Shown one piece after another: positions 57,256 to 64,000 of a stretch of 64,000 bases of DNA. A program made the translations under genes and the position numbers. Origin of the DNA: Marinactinospora thermotolerans DSM 45154 (lineage in GTDB: Bacteria; Actinomycetota; Actinomycetes; Streptosporangiales; Streptosporangiaceae); assembly GCF_900167435.1 (NCBI RefSeq), contig NZ_FUWS01000013.1:1-64000 (forward strand), in the 5' to 3' direction. The notes beneath the pieces are model-generated. The model had not been told where the DNA came from and did no database searches. It saw nothing but the letters and a program-made list of their open reading frames with translations. How positions within the stretch are numbered: the stretch's first letter is position 1; each line of letters starts with the position of its first letter.

Positions 57256-57830
57256 CTCTGGACTCCACCGTGGCCCCTCCGTCTCTCCTGCGGACCACGG
57301 CTCTCGTCTTCGGCCTCACGATCGCCTGCTGTGCCTTCTCCGCCTTTCCCGAACAGGCCGATCCCTTACCGGTCCGTCCGCCGTCTCGCACCGACTCCGG
57401 CATCGTGTACCCCGTCGGCCCCGGCACGGCCGCCTCGTCACCGCGGGAAGCGCCCGCCCCGAGCCCGCGTCTCCATCACCCCCGCGTCCATCCAGGCACG
57501 TCCGGCGACAGCACCCCCACGCCACCACCCGCGAGGGCCGGACAGGACCCGCGCCCTGTCCCCAACCCCTCGCCCGGAACCTCGGCCCGCCCTCGGGAAC
57601 ACTCCGTCCGCGCCTCTCCCACCGGTTCCACGACCACCGGCTCCAGCCTCGCGGTCGAGTACGGCCGCCTTCCACCACGCTCCCCCCTTGACCGGGGCAT
57701 GCACCTGGTGGGATCGGTGTCCACCCTGCTGCTGATGCTCATCGCCGTGCTCACCCTCGCCCTGCGGCTCAGCGTGGGATGGCCACGCTTCCCCCCGAGG
57801 TACCGAGGCCGGCGCCGAATCGACCGTTGA
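57252..57830 (+). CDS. Two-helix proline-rich protein of unknown function
   Basis: A 192-residue protein with one helix near the N-terminus (TALVFGLTIACCAFSAF, 16-32) and one near the C-terminus (LVGSVSTLLLMLIAVLTLALRLSVG, about 150-174). About 110 residues of Pro/Ser/Thr/Arg-rich low-complexity sequence lie between them. A basic tail RYRGRRRIDR ends it. AAAGGAG precedes ATG 57252, which overlaps the previous stop as ATGA. It is the last gene of the tad operon. The layout suggests an extracellular loop anchored at both ends. I do not recognise a family. Confidence 0.7.
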   Translation: MTLDSTVAPPSLLRTTALVFGLTIACCAFSAFPEQADPLPVRPPSRTDSGIVYPVGPGTAASSPREAPAPSPRLHHPRVHPGTSGDSTPTPPPARAGQDPRPVPNPSPGTSARPREHSVRASPTGSTTTGSSLAVEYGRLPPRSPLDRGMHLVGSVSTLLLMLIAVLTLALRLSVGWPRFPPRYRGRRRIDR

Positions 57831-59024
57831 CCGCTCTGAGAGGCCCACCGTGCACGTCCCCGCTCCTTCCCCTCGTGCTCCACACCACCATCGACGGTGC
57901 GCCGGGTGCCCGCCCTTTTGCTCCCTCGTCCACGGACCGAACCGTGCGCTCCGACGGCCCGTCAGACGCCACGGCGACCGATCCGCACAGCACCGCCCGC
58001 CGCCGGCGGTGGGCGATGCGTGACCTTCTGCCTCCGGCACGCCGGCCCCGGTCCCGGGCAGCACACCGGCGCACGGCCAGCGGCCACGTGGCTCCCGTTC
58101 CCCTCCCGCAAGCGTGCTCCCCCCGATCTTCGGCGACCGTCGCGCCGGGCTCCCTCGGCGTTCGCGCGCCGCCGCCCGCTCCGTGTCCCCGGTCCGGACG
58201 GTGGCACCTCCGCCGTCCGGGCCGGCTCTCCCTTCGGGTTCCACCCGGTCCACGACCGCTCCGAGCCGAGCTTCCCCTTCCGGAAGGTGTTCCAGCGGGT
58301 CGACTCCCGTGCTTCCACCGCACGGGCGCGACTCCCCAACCACGCCCCCGCCGTCGCACCGGAGCACGTCGGGTCGGTGGAACCAGCGGACCGTCTCCGG
58401 ATCGGTTCCCCAGAGCGGGTATCCGGAGCAGGAGAAGACGCCGTTCCCCCGTTCCAGCGGGTCCACCGTGGTGTCATCGGGCCGCGGCTGCCACCCGGCC
58501 CCTCTGGCTCGTACAGCGGTCCCGGCAGCACCGCCCCGACGCACGACCGAGGACCACGGGCGCCCGCCCCTCACCTGCGGGTCGGGCGCGCCATGGCGCG
58601 CCCTCACGGTCCGTGGGATCGGTGATCCGGCCCGCACCCGGTCTCCCGCCGGCCCTCCCCCCGCACCTCACCGGCCTCGTCGAGTCGTAGGGCCCGCGAA
58701 TCCACCAGCCAGTCCCGGTGAGGGGTGACCTCCCTCGCCGCCCCGACAGCCCGCAGGTCTCCAGTTCGGTCACCGGGAACCGAATCCCATCTCTCCCGGC
58801 CACTCGTGAAACGCCCCGACCGTCGATCCCCGTCAACGGCGACGACCGGCTCGCCTCAACCCCCTGGACCCACCACCATGTCCCAGCACGATCACGCATC
58901 CCCACGGCCGTGGCCGTCTCGACATCCGGCTCCCGGGCACGCGCCGCGGAACACGTGTCATCGCCGGCGCCTTCGTAGTCCGACCACAACGCGCGGTCCG
59001 CCTCCGCCGTGATCGCCGTGTCCA
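57831..59024. other. Gene-poor stretch between the tad operon and the helicase
   Basis: About 1.2 kb with no intact gene I can support. Several long frames overlap on the minus strand with no consistent third-base bias. At about 58640-58980 two adjacent minus-strand frames read protein-like sequence (RDRAGTWWWVQGVE, and then REVTPHRDWLVDSRALRLDEA), which could be the remains of a frameshifted gene. No known motif is visible. Confidence 0.4.
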
Positions 59025-59049
59025 GGGCGTCGGGAGCCTCCCGACGCCC
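59025..59049. terminator. Hairpin terminator 1 upstream of the helicase 3' end
   Basis: GGGCGTCGGGA/TCCCGACGCCC, a perfect 11-bp stem with a GCC loop. Confidence 0.72.
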
Positions 59050-59052
59050 GCG

Positions 59053-59084
59053 CCGGCCTGCCCTCCGGCGAGAAGGCAGGCCGG
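59053..59084. terminator. Hairpin terminator 2 upstream of the helicase 3' end
   Basis: CCGGCCTGCC/GGCAGGCCGG, a perfect 10-bp stem with a 12-nt loop. With the first hairpin it forms a tandem stop 70-130 bp past the helicase gene on the minus strand. Confidence 0.72.
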
Positions 59085-59156
59085 TCATCAACGTGACCAC
59101 GGCGCGCAGGTGGTGGGGGGTGGGGGGGATCCCTCCCAGAAGCGGTGCCGGCTCTC

Positions 59157-61442
59157 TCACACTTCGGACAGGACCTCGTCGAGGAGCCGGAGAGCCCCGG
59201 ACTTGCTCAGCGGCTCGTTGCCGTTGCCGCACTTGGGCGACTGGATACAGGAAGGGCAACCGTCCTGGCATTCACAGGTGGCGATCGCCTCGCGGGTGGC
59301 GGTGAGCCAGTCGCGGGCCGCGGCGTAACCGCGCTCGGCGAATCCGGCACCGCCCTCGTGCCCGTCGTAGACGAACACGGTGAGGAGCCCGGTGTCGGCG
59401 TGCAGGGCGGTGGAGACCCCGCCGATGTCCCAGCGATCGCAGGTGGCGAACAACGGCAACAGCCCGATGGCGGCGTGTTCGGCGGCGTGGGCGGCTCCAC
59501 GCAGCTCCACACCCTCGGCACGGAGCCGCTCGGTCCCGTCCTGCTCGACCGTCCACCACATCGCCCGTGACCGTAGCGTCCGTCGCGGAAGGTCCAGGGG
59601 CTGTTCCCCCAGCACTGTTCCGGTGCGCAGGTCGCGTTTGAGGTAGGAGACGACCTGCCGGGTCACCGACACCTCGCCGAAGTGCACCGCGGCCGTCCCC
59701 CAGCGTTGGGAACGCAGGGTCGACAGGATCTCGATCTCGGTGACGTCCCGGGCCCAGGTGCCGTAGTCCGGCTCGGCCTCGCGTACGAGTGCGATCCCCT
59801 CCTCCAGATCCAGTGTCTCCACGACGTAGGTGAGCCCCTGGTGCAGGTACACCGCCCCCTCGTGGACGGTCGAGTGCGCGGCGGCCTCGTCCACCGTTCC
59901 CAGCAGTTGTCCGCTCTCGAAGTCGACGATCTGGACGGGACTGCCTCCCCCGCCGCGGATGTCGGCGAGTTCACAGGCGCGGTCGCGGCGCGTCCAGTAC
60001 CAGCCCCGGGGGCGTCTGCGCAGCATTCCGTCGCGGACGAGCCCGTCCAGGACCTCGGGCGCGGCCGGTCCGAAGATGTCGAGGTCCTCTGTGGTGAGGG
60101 GAACCTCCTCGGCGGCGGCGCACAGGTGCGGGCCGAGCACATAGGGGTTGTCCGGATCGAGCACGGTGGACTCCACCGTGCGTCCGAAGATCGCTTCGGG
60201 ATGGTGCACGAGGTAGGTGTCGAGAGGATCGTCGCGGGCGACGAACACCGCCAGCGCCTCGCCGCCCCGGCGGCCCGCGCGACCGGCCTGCTGCCACAGC
60301 GAGGCCAGTGTTCCCGGCCACCCGGCCATGAGCACCGCGTCCAGGCCGGTGATGTCGACTCCCAGCTCCAAGGCGTTGGTGCTGGCCAGCCCCAGAAGCC
60401 GGCCGCTGCGCAGCTCCTCCTCGAGGGCGCGTCGATCGGCGGCGAGATAGCCGGCACGGTAGGCGGCGACATGGCCGGTGAGGTCGTGGCGGCCCGCCTC
60501 GCCCAGTGCCCTGCGGGCCGACATGGCCACGAGCTCGGCGCCGCGGCGGGAGCGGACGAACGCCAGGGTGCGCACGCCCTCGGCCGCCAGGGCGGCGAGC
60601 AGGTCGGCGGTCTCCGCGGTGGCGGTCCTGCGGACGGGGGCGCCGTTCTCCCCGGCCTGGTCGGTGAGCTCGGGTTCCACGAGGACGAAGTCGACCGCGG
60701 CGCGCGGGGAGGTGTCGGTCTCGACCGCGCGGACGGGCAGCCCGGTGAGGCGCCGGGCGCTGTCCTGCGGGGTGGCCGTGGTTGCCGAGGCCAGGATGAA
60801 GGTGGGGTCGCTGCGGTAGTGGGCGCAGACCCGGCGTAACCGCCGCATGATCTGGGCGACGTGCGAACCGAAGACCCCCCGGTAACGGTGGGACTCGTCG
60901 ACCACGATGTAGCGCAGGCGCCGCAGGAAACGGGACCAGGCGCTGTGCCGTCCGAGGATGGCACGGTGGAGCATGTCGGGATTGGTCAGCACGTAGTTGG
61001 CGTGGGCCCGGATCCAGGCGCGCTGCTCGGCCGGCGTGTCACCGTCGTAGGTGGCCGCCCGTAGCCAGGGCAGGCCGAGCTCGTCGAGCGCGCGCTGCTG
61101 GTCCGCCGCCAACGCCTTGGTCGGTGAGAGATACAGCACGCTGTCCCCATCGGCGACGGCGGAGGCGCACGGTAGAAGGAAGGCGAGCGACTTCCCGGAG
61201 GCCGTGCCGGTGGCTATGATCACATTGTCACCGGCGTGGGCGAGGTTGGCCGCGTCCACCTGGTGCGACCAGGGAGCGGTGATCCCCAGCTCGGTAAGCC
61301 GCTCCAGCAGGGAGGGTGGTGTCCAGCCGGGCCAGTCTTGCCTTACTCCATGGCCACCTGCCAGATGTTCTACATGTGTCACCTGCGAGGTCCGGGTATC
61401 GTCACGCCACAACCGTCGGAGCGTCGACTCCCACCGGTTCAC
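59157..61442 (-). CDS. DEAD/DEAH-box helicase of the MrfA/Hrq1 type
   Basis: A 761-residue superfamily 2 helicase. Motif I is ATGTASGKSLAF near 78, motif Ia SPTKALAADQ, motif II VVDESHRY near 180, motif III LASATTATP near 220, motif VI QQAGRAGRRGGEALAVF near 400. The C-terminal DUF1998 domain has the four-Cys site CECQDGCPSCIQSPKCGNGN near 725. MrfA/Hrq1 proteins repair mitomycin-type DNA damage. GTG 61442 has GAGGAGGG at 6 nt; a start 11 codons earlier has none. Its position between the tad locus and bldG is conserved in Streptomyces. Confidence 0.93.
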   Translation of the reverse strand: MNRWESTLRRLWRDDTRTSQVTHVEHLAGGHGVRQDWPGWTPPSLLERLTELGITAPWSHQVDAANLAHAGDNVIIATGTASGKSLAFLLPCASAVADGDSVLYLSPTKALAADQQRALDELGLPWLRAATYDGDTPAEQRAWIRAHANYVLTNPDMLHRAILGRHSAWSRFLRRLRYIVVDESHRYRGVFGSHVAQIMRRLRRVCAHYRSDPTFILASATTATPQDSARRLTGLPVRAVETDTSPRAAVDFVLVEPELTDQAGENGAPVRRTATAETADLLAALAAEGVRTLAFVRSRRGAELVAMSARRALGEAGRHDLTGHVAAYRAGYLAADRRALEEELRSGRLLGLASTNALELGVDITGLDAVLMAGWPGTLASLWQQAGRAGRRGGEALAVFVARDDPLDTYLVHHPEAIFGRTVESTVLDPDNPYVLGPHLCAAAEEVPLTTEDLDIFGPAAPEVLDGLVRDGMLRRRPRGWYWTRRDRACELADIRGGGGSPVQIVDFESGQLLGTVDEAAAHSTVHEGAVYLHQGLTYVVETLDLEEGIALVREAEPDYGTWARDVTEIEILSTLRSQRWGTAAVHFGEVSVTRQVVSYLKRDLRTGTVLGEQPLDLPRRTLRSRAMWWTVEQDGTERLRAEGVELRGAAHAAEHAAIGLLPLFATCDRWDIGGVSTALHADTGLLTVFVYDGHEGGAGFAERGYAAARDWLTATREAIATCECQDGCPSCIQSPKCGNGNEPLSKSGALRLLDEVLSEV

Positions 61443-61659
61443 TCGACACCCTCCTCGGCAGAGGCCGCACCTCACAGGACGGCAGATGTATGGATACCGG
61501 TTTCAGTGTGGCACCCGGGGGAACACACGCGCGGGGTCGTGGTTTTCTTGTGCGTAGCACGGAGATGAAACGACCAGGCGTGGTTGAATGCCGCCTTGTG
61601 GGGTAACGCCCGGCAGAGATCACCCGCGGTTTTGATCGCGGTTCGGCGCTGGAGGACTA
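61443..61659. other. Divergent promoter region between helicase and bldG
   Basis: 217 bp with no gene. It should carry the bldG promoters and the helicase promoter. No palindrome stands out. Confidence 0.4.
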
Positions 61660-62007
61660 GTGGACTTGAAGCTTGATCACCACACCGAGGACGACACCGA
61701 GATCGTCGTCGTTGAAGGTGAGATCGACGTCTATACCGCGCCTCGGCTGCGTGAGCTTCTGATCGACCTGGTGAACAAAGGGAACTTCCACCTGGTCGTC
61801 AACATGGAGAAGGTCGAGTTCCTCGACTCCACCGGTCTCGGCGTGCTCGTGGGCGGCCTGAAGCGAGTTCGTGCCCACGACGGCACGCTCGACCTGGTCT
61901 GCACGCAGGAGCGCATCCTGAAGATCTTCCGCATCACCGGCCTGACCAAGGTGTTCGGCATCTACGGTTCGGTGCAGGAAGCCATCGACAAGCGTAAGTC
62001 GAAGTAG
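61660..62007 (+). CDS. bldG: Anti-sigma-factor antagonist BldG
   Basis: A 115-residue STAS-domain protein. [26 protein letters not shown] near 17-42 and [24 protein letters not shown] near 52-75 carry the phosphorylatable Ser in DSTGLG. The tail [16 protein letters not shown] closes it. In Streptomyces, BldG is needed for aerial growth and antibiotic production and is controlled by phosphorylation. GTG 61660 has GGAGGA ahead. It is followed 20 bp later by the anti-sigma-like ATPase gene, the conserved pair. Confidence 0.95.
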   Translation: MDLKLDHHTEDDTEIVVVEGEIDVYTAPRLRELLIDLVNKGNFHLVVNMEKVEFLDSTGLGVLVGGLKRVRAHDGTLDLVCTQERILKIFRITGLTKVFGIYGSVQEAIDKRKSK

Positions 62008-62026
62008 TCGCGTAACGAGCGTAGCG

Positions 62027-62596
62027 ATGGCAATCGTCCAGCTCACGATCAGTGCGCTGCCCGCCCACGTCCGTACCGCGCGGCTCATGGCGACCGCTGT
62101 GGCCCGGCGGGCGGGTATCGCGGAATCCGCCCTCGACGAGGTTCGTCTGGCGGTTGGCGAGGCGTGCTCGCGCGCGGTGGAGGCCCACCGCGCGCACTGC
62201 CCCGACCAGCCGATCCAGCTCGAACTGATCGACAGCGCCGGTCCCCTCCCCGCCACGTCCTCCCATCCCGGTGGGGTGGCGCCGGAGTGGGGCAGCGGGA
62301 ACGGTGACGGCCCTGGCCGTTTCGAGGTCGTCGTCTCCGACCGGGCACCGGCCAAGGAGACGGCCGACTTTCCGCTCGACTACCACGTCCCCGACGGTGT
62401 CAGCGCCTTTCTCGGCGTTCCGACCCCGGCCGGCGGGGTCTCCGGCCTCTCCCCGGACGTGGGGCTGGCGGTCATCATCGGTCTGGCCGACGAGGTGAGC
62501 ATCGAGCCTCATGACGACGGCACGGTGGTCCGTATGAGCTGGCCGTTGGAGCACGGCGGCCCCGTCTCTCGGGACTCCGTGCAATCGACCGGCTGA
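62027..62596 (+). CDS. BldG-partner ATPase-fold (anti-sigma-like) protein
   Basis: A 189-residue protein in the HATPase/RsbW-like fold: LDEVRLAVGEACSRAVEAHRAH near 36-57, then VVVSDRAPAKETADF near 102-116. In active anti-sigma kinases the first motif has Asn (ExxxN) and the second reads DxGxG. Here Arg replaces the Asn and the glycines are missing, so ATP binding may be lost. The C-terminal third (SPDVGLAVIIGLADEVSIEPHDDGTVVRMSW) is of normal type. ATG 62027 lies 20 bp after bldG and should be co-transcribed. It resembles the protein encoded next to bldG in Streptomyces. Confidence 0.85.
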   Translation: MAIVQLTISALPAHVRTARLMATAVARRAGIAESALDEVRLAVGEACSRAVEAHRAHCPDQPIQLELIDSAGPLPATSSHPGGVAPEWGSGNGDGPGRFEVVVSDRAPAKETADFPLDYHVPDGVSAFLGVPTPAGGVSGLSPDVGLAVIIGLADEVSIEPHDDGTVVRMSWPLEHGGPVSRDSVQSTG

Positions 62597-62616
62597 CACG
62601 GAACGGTATCGGTCTT

Positions 62617-62644
62617 CGGGCGTCTTCCCTCGGGGAGGCGCCCG
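62617..62644 (+). terminator. Terminator of the bldG operon
   Basis: A 13-bp stem with G-U pairs (62617-62629 with 62632-62644) and a tiny loop, starting 21 bp after the stop. The following 296 bp to the protease stop hold nothing I can identify. Confidence 0.7.
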
Positions 62645-62940
62645 TTGTCGTGTGGAAGGGTCCGGGACGCGCCGGGAGCGACCGCCTCCGCGGCGCTCAT
62701 CTGTCGACGTACCCGGAGCGGGCCGTCACCGGATGTCACGGCCCTCAGCGGCCGATGGGACGTTCCCGTCTCGGTGTTGTGGACCCCACGAGGGTTGGGG
62801 CCATGGCCTCCCGTGCGGGGACACCGGTCGCGGCCAGGCGCCGGCGGACCGCCTCCTCCTAGGATCTTCCCCGATCGGCCTCTCCCGTCGGGCACGGGGA
62901 ACGTGGACGGTCCGTGGGCACGCCGCCGGTCACGGGGCGG

Positions 62941-64000
62941 TCAGTCACACTGCTGGGTCGACACGGGCTGCTCGGCGGTGCGGCCCCTGTCCGCGTTCTC
63001 GGCGACCTCCTGCGCGGTGAGGACGTATCCGGTCTCTTCCTCGTTGGTGGCCGCGGCGAACACCACGCCGTAGACCGTGCCCTGCGGCGACAGCAGAGGT
63101 CCGCCGGAGTTGCCGGGCCGCACGACGGCACGGATCTGGTAGATGTCGCGGCTGACCTGCTGGGAGTGGTAGAAGTCGGGTCCCTGAGCGGTCTGTTCGG
63201 CCCTGATGCGCGCCGGGACGACGGTGAACCCGCTGTCCCGGGGGAATCCGGCGACGACCGCGTCGTCGCCCTTGTCCGCCTCCTCCTCGAACTCCAGGGC
63301 CGGCAGCTGCAGCCCGGGAACGTCGAGGACGGCGATGTCCTGTTGGGGGTCGTAGAGCACGACCGTGGCCGCGAGCTGCTGGCCGGACCGGGTGACGATG
63401 CGCAGTTCCTGTTCGACGCCGGCGACGACATGCGCGTTGGTCATGATCCGTTCGGGCGCGTAGACGAATCCGGTCCCCTCGACCCGGCGCTGACAGGAGG
63501 GAGCGGTGCCGAGGACCTTGACGACGCTACGGCTGGCCTGGCGCAGCCCTTCGGTGTTGAGGACATCGGGGTCGGGGGCGTCCACCTCGGCGGGTTCGCC
63601 CGTTCCCAACCCGCTGAACACCTGGGGGAAGGCGCTCTGGTCGACGATCCTGCGGAACGTGGAGAACCAGGTGTGGGCGGTGTCGGGCATGAACCGGTCG
63701 ACCGTGTGCAGGACCCGTGAGTTCTGGACCTGCGTGGTGACGAACGGAAGGGCGGAGTTGGCGACCGCGCTGCCGATGAGCCAGGCCACGAACAGGACCG
63801 ACAGCGCGCTGACGACCGCGCCGCCCATCGCGTCGAGTACCCGCGCGGAGTTCCAGGTCACCCGGTTGCGGACGAGGGCCCCGACGTAGGAGGCGAGGAA
63901 CTGCCCGGTGGCCGCGGCGACGAACACCGTGGCGATGGCCAGGAGCGCCTGCTGGCTGGGGTCCTCGACGAGGCGCTGGATCAGCGACGGCGCGCCGAGC
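62941..64000 (-). CDS. MarP-like membrane serine protease (5' end beyond the window)
   Basis: At least 353 residues; the start lies past the right edge. Visible helices include LLAIATVFVAAATGQFLASYVG and ALSVLFVAWLIGSAVANSAL, like the CvpA-like membrane part of MarP. The periplasmic trypsin-like domain has a complete triad: TNAHVVAGV (His), YDPQQDIAVLDV (Asp) and RPGNSGGPLLSPQG (Ser). Two cysteines near the domain edges (PSCQRR and STQQCD) could form a redox-linked disulfide as in MarP. MarP protects mycobacteria against acid. The frame continues open to base 63999. Confidence 0.9.
   Translation of the reverse strand, partial: LGAPSLIQRLVEDPSQQALLAIATVFVAAATGQFLASYVGALVRNRVTWNSARVLDAMGGAVVSALSVLFVAWLIGSAVANSALPFVTTQVQNSRVLHTVDRFMPDTAHTWFSTFRRIVDQSAFPQVFSGLGTGEPAEVDAPDPDVLNTEGLRQASRSVVKVLGTAPSCQRRVEGTGFVYAPERIMTNAHVVAGVEQELRIVTRSGQQLAATVVLYDPQQDIAVLDVPGLQLPALEFEEEADKGDDAVVAGFPRDSGFTVVPARIRAEQTAQGPDFYHSQQVSRDIYQIRAVVRPGNSGGPLLSPQGTVYGVVFAAATNEEETGYVLTAQEVAENADRGRTAEQPVSTQQCD

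Noticed and set aside
57438-58637. A 399-codon minus-strand frame across the end of the tad operon.
   Set aside because: It covers the convincing 57252-57830 gene, has no ribosome site and shows no codon bias along its length.
1-64000. CRISPR array, prophage or biosynthetic cluster.
   Set aside because: No spaced direct repeats, integrase, capsid, polyketide or peptide synthetase genes were seen. The holin-like gene is a chromosomal family.

Overview
The window is very GC-rich chromosomal DNA with strong GC bias at third codon positions. It carries actinomycete hallmarks: a chaplin-type surface protein, a BldG-type anti-sigma antagonist, an Ssd/TadA/TadE pilus locus ahead of a Hrq1/MrfA-like helicase, a FurA-catalase pair, a DUF1707 pair, a long-form HisG and a proton pyrophosphatase. 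I read it as a filamentous, sporulating actinobacterium. The family Nocardiopsaceae is my best guess, but that is inference and not something the sequence proves. The window is mostly core and near-core genes, with a few decayed or accessory patches. I see no tRNA, rRNA, CRISPR array or intact mobile element.

Layout. 0-9.9 kb: an IS982-like transposase remnant, a divergent class II aldolase-fold gene behind an iron-box-like motif, an XRE regulator with a membrane partner, a DrrAB-type ABC exporter, a pair of Fluc fluoride channels behind an alpha/beta hydrolase, a DinB-like protein and a first SURF1 gene. 10-14.5 kb: a glycan module made of a membrane GT2 synthase divergent from WbqC, a PIG-L deacetylase and a nucleotide-sugar epimerase. 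14.5-24.4 kb: two DUF202 proteins, thioredoxin, hisE/hisG and a polyamine-synthase-like protein, an SDR, an esterase, two methyltransferases, a Clp-N protein with a palindromic promoter, and an intact toxin-antitoxin pair next to a decayed tandem copy of itself, then a second SURF1. 24.4-29.5 kb: an AA10 chitin monooxygenase behind DasR-like sites, convergent with a four-domain wall-anchored chaplin, then catalase and FurA. 29.5-41 kb: a frameshifted CapA-like gene, adenosine deaminase, GH1 beta-glucosidase with a divergent TetR regulator, a broken SDR, a CoA-disulfide-reductase-like enzyme, an HD hydrolase, a TauE exporter and an ABC ATPase. 41-51 kb: the DUF1707 pair, serB, a SixA phosphatase coupled to a 30-residue membrane peptide, hppA, an AT-rich promoter with a 50-residue ORF, and a Fic-fold protein without its catalytic histidine. 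52-58 kb: ssd-tadA-tadB-tadC-pilin-tadE-tadE/G, the apparatus for a Flp-type pilus. 59-64 kb: helicase, bldG with its ATPase-fold partner, and the start-truncated end of a MarP-like protease at the right edge.

How the genes work together. Morphogenesis and the cell surface are the main theme: chaplin, chitin oxidation, membrane glycan synthesis, pilus assembly and BldG signalling. Oxidative stress is handled by FurA/catalase, thioredoxin and the CoA-disulfide-reductase-like enzyme.

Two patterns run across the window. First, many genes look leaderless: a TAnnnT -10 box lies 6-8 nt before the start codon and no ribosome site is visible. Second, an unusual number of proteins keep an enzyme fold but have lost a key residue: three alpha/beta hydrolases without a nucleophile, an aldolase without two metal ligands, the Fic protein, and the BldG partner ATPase.
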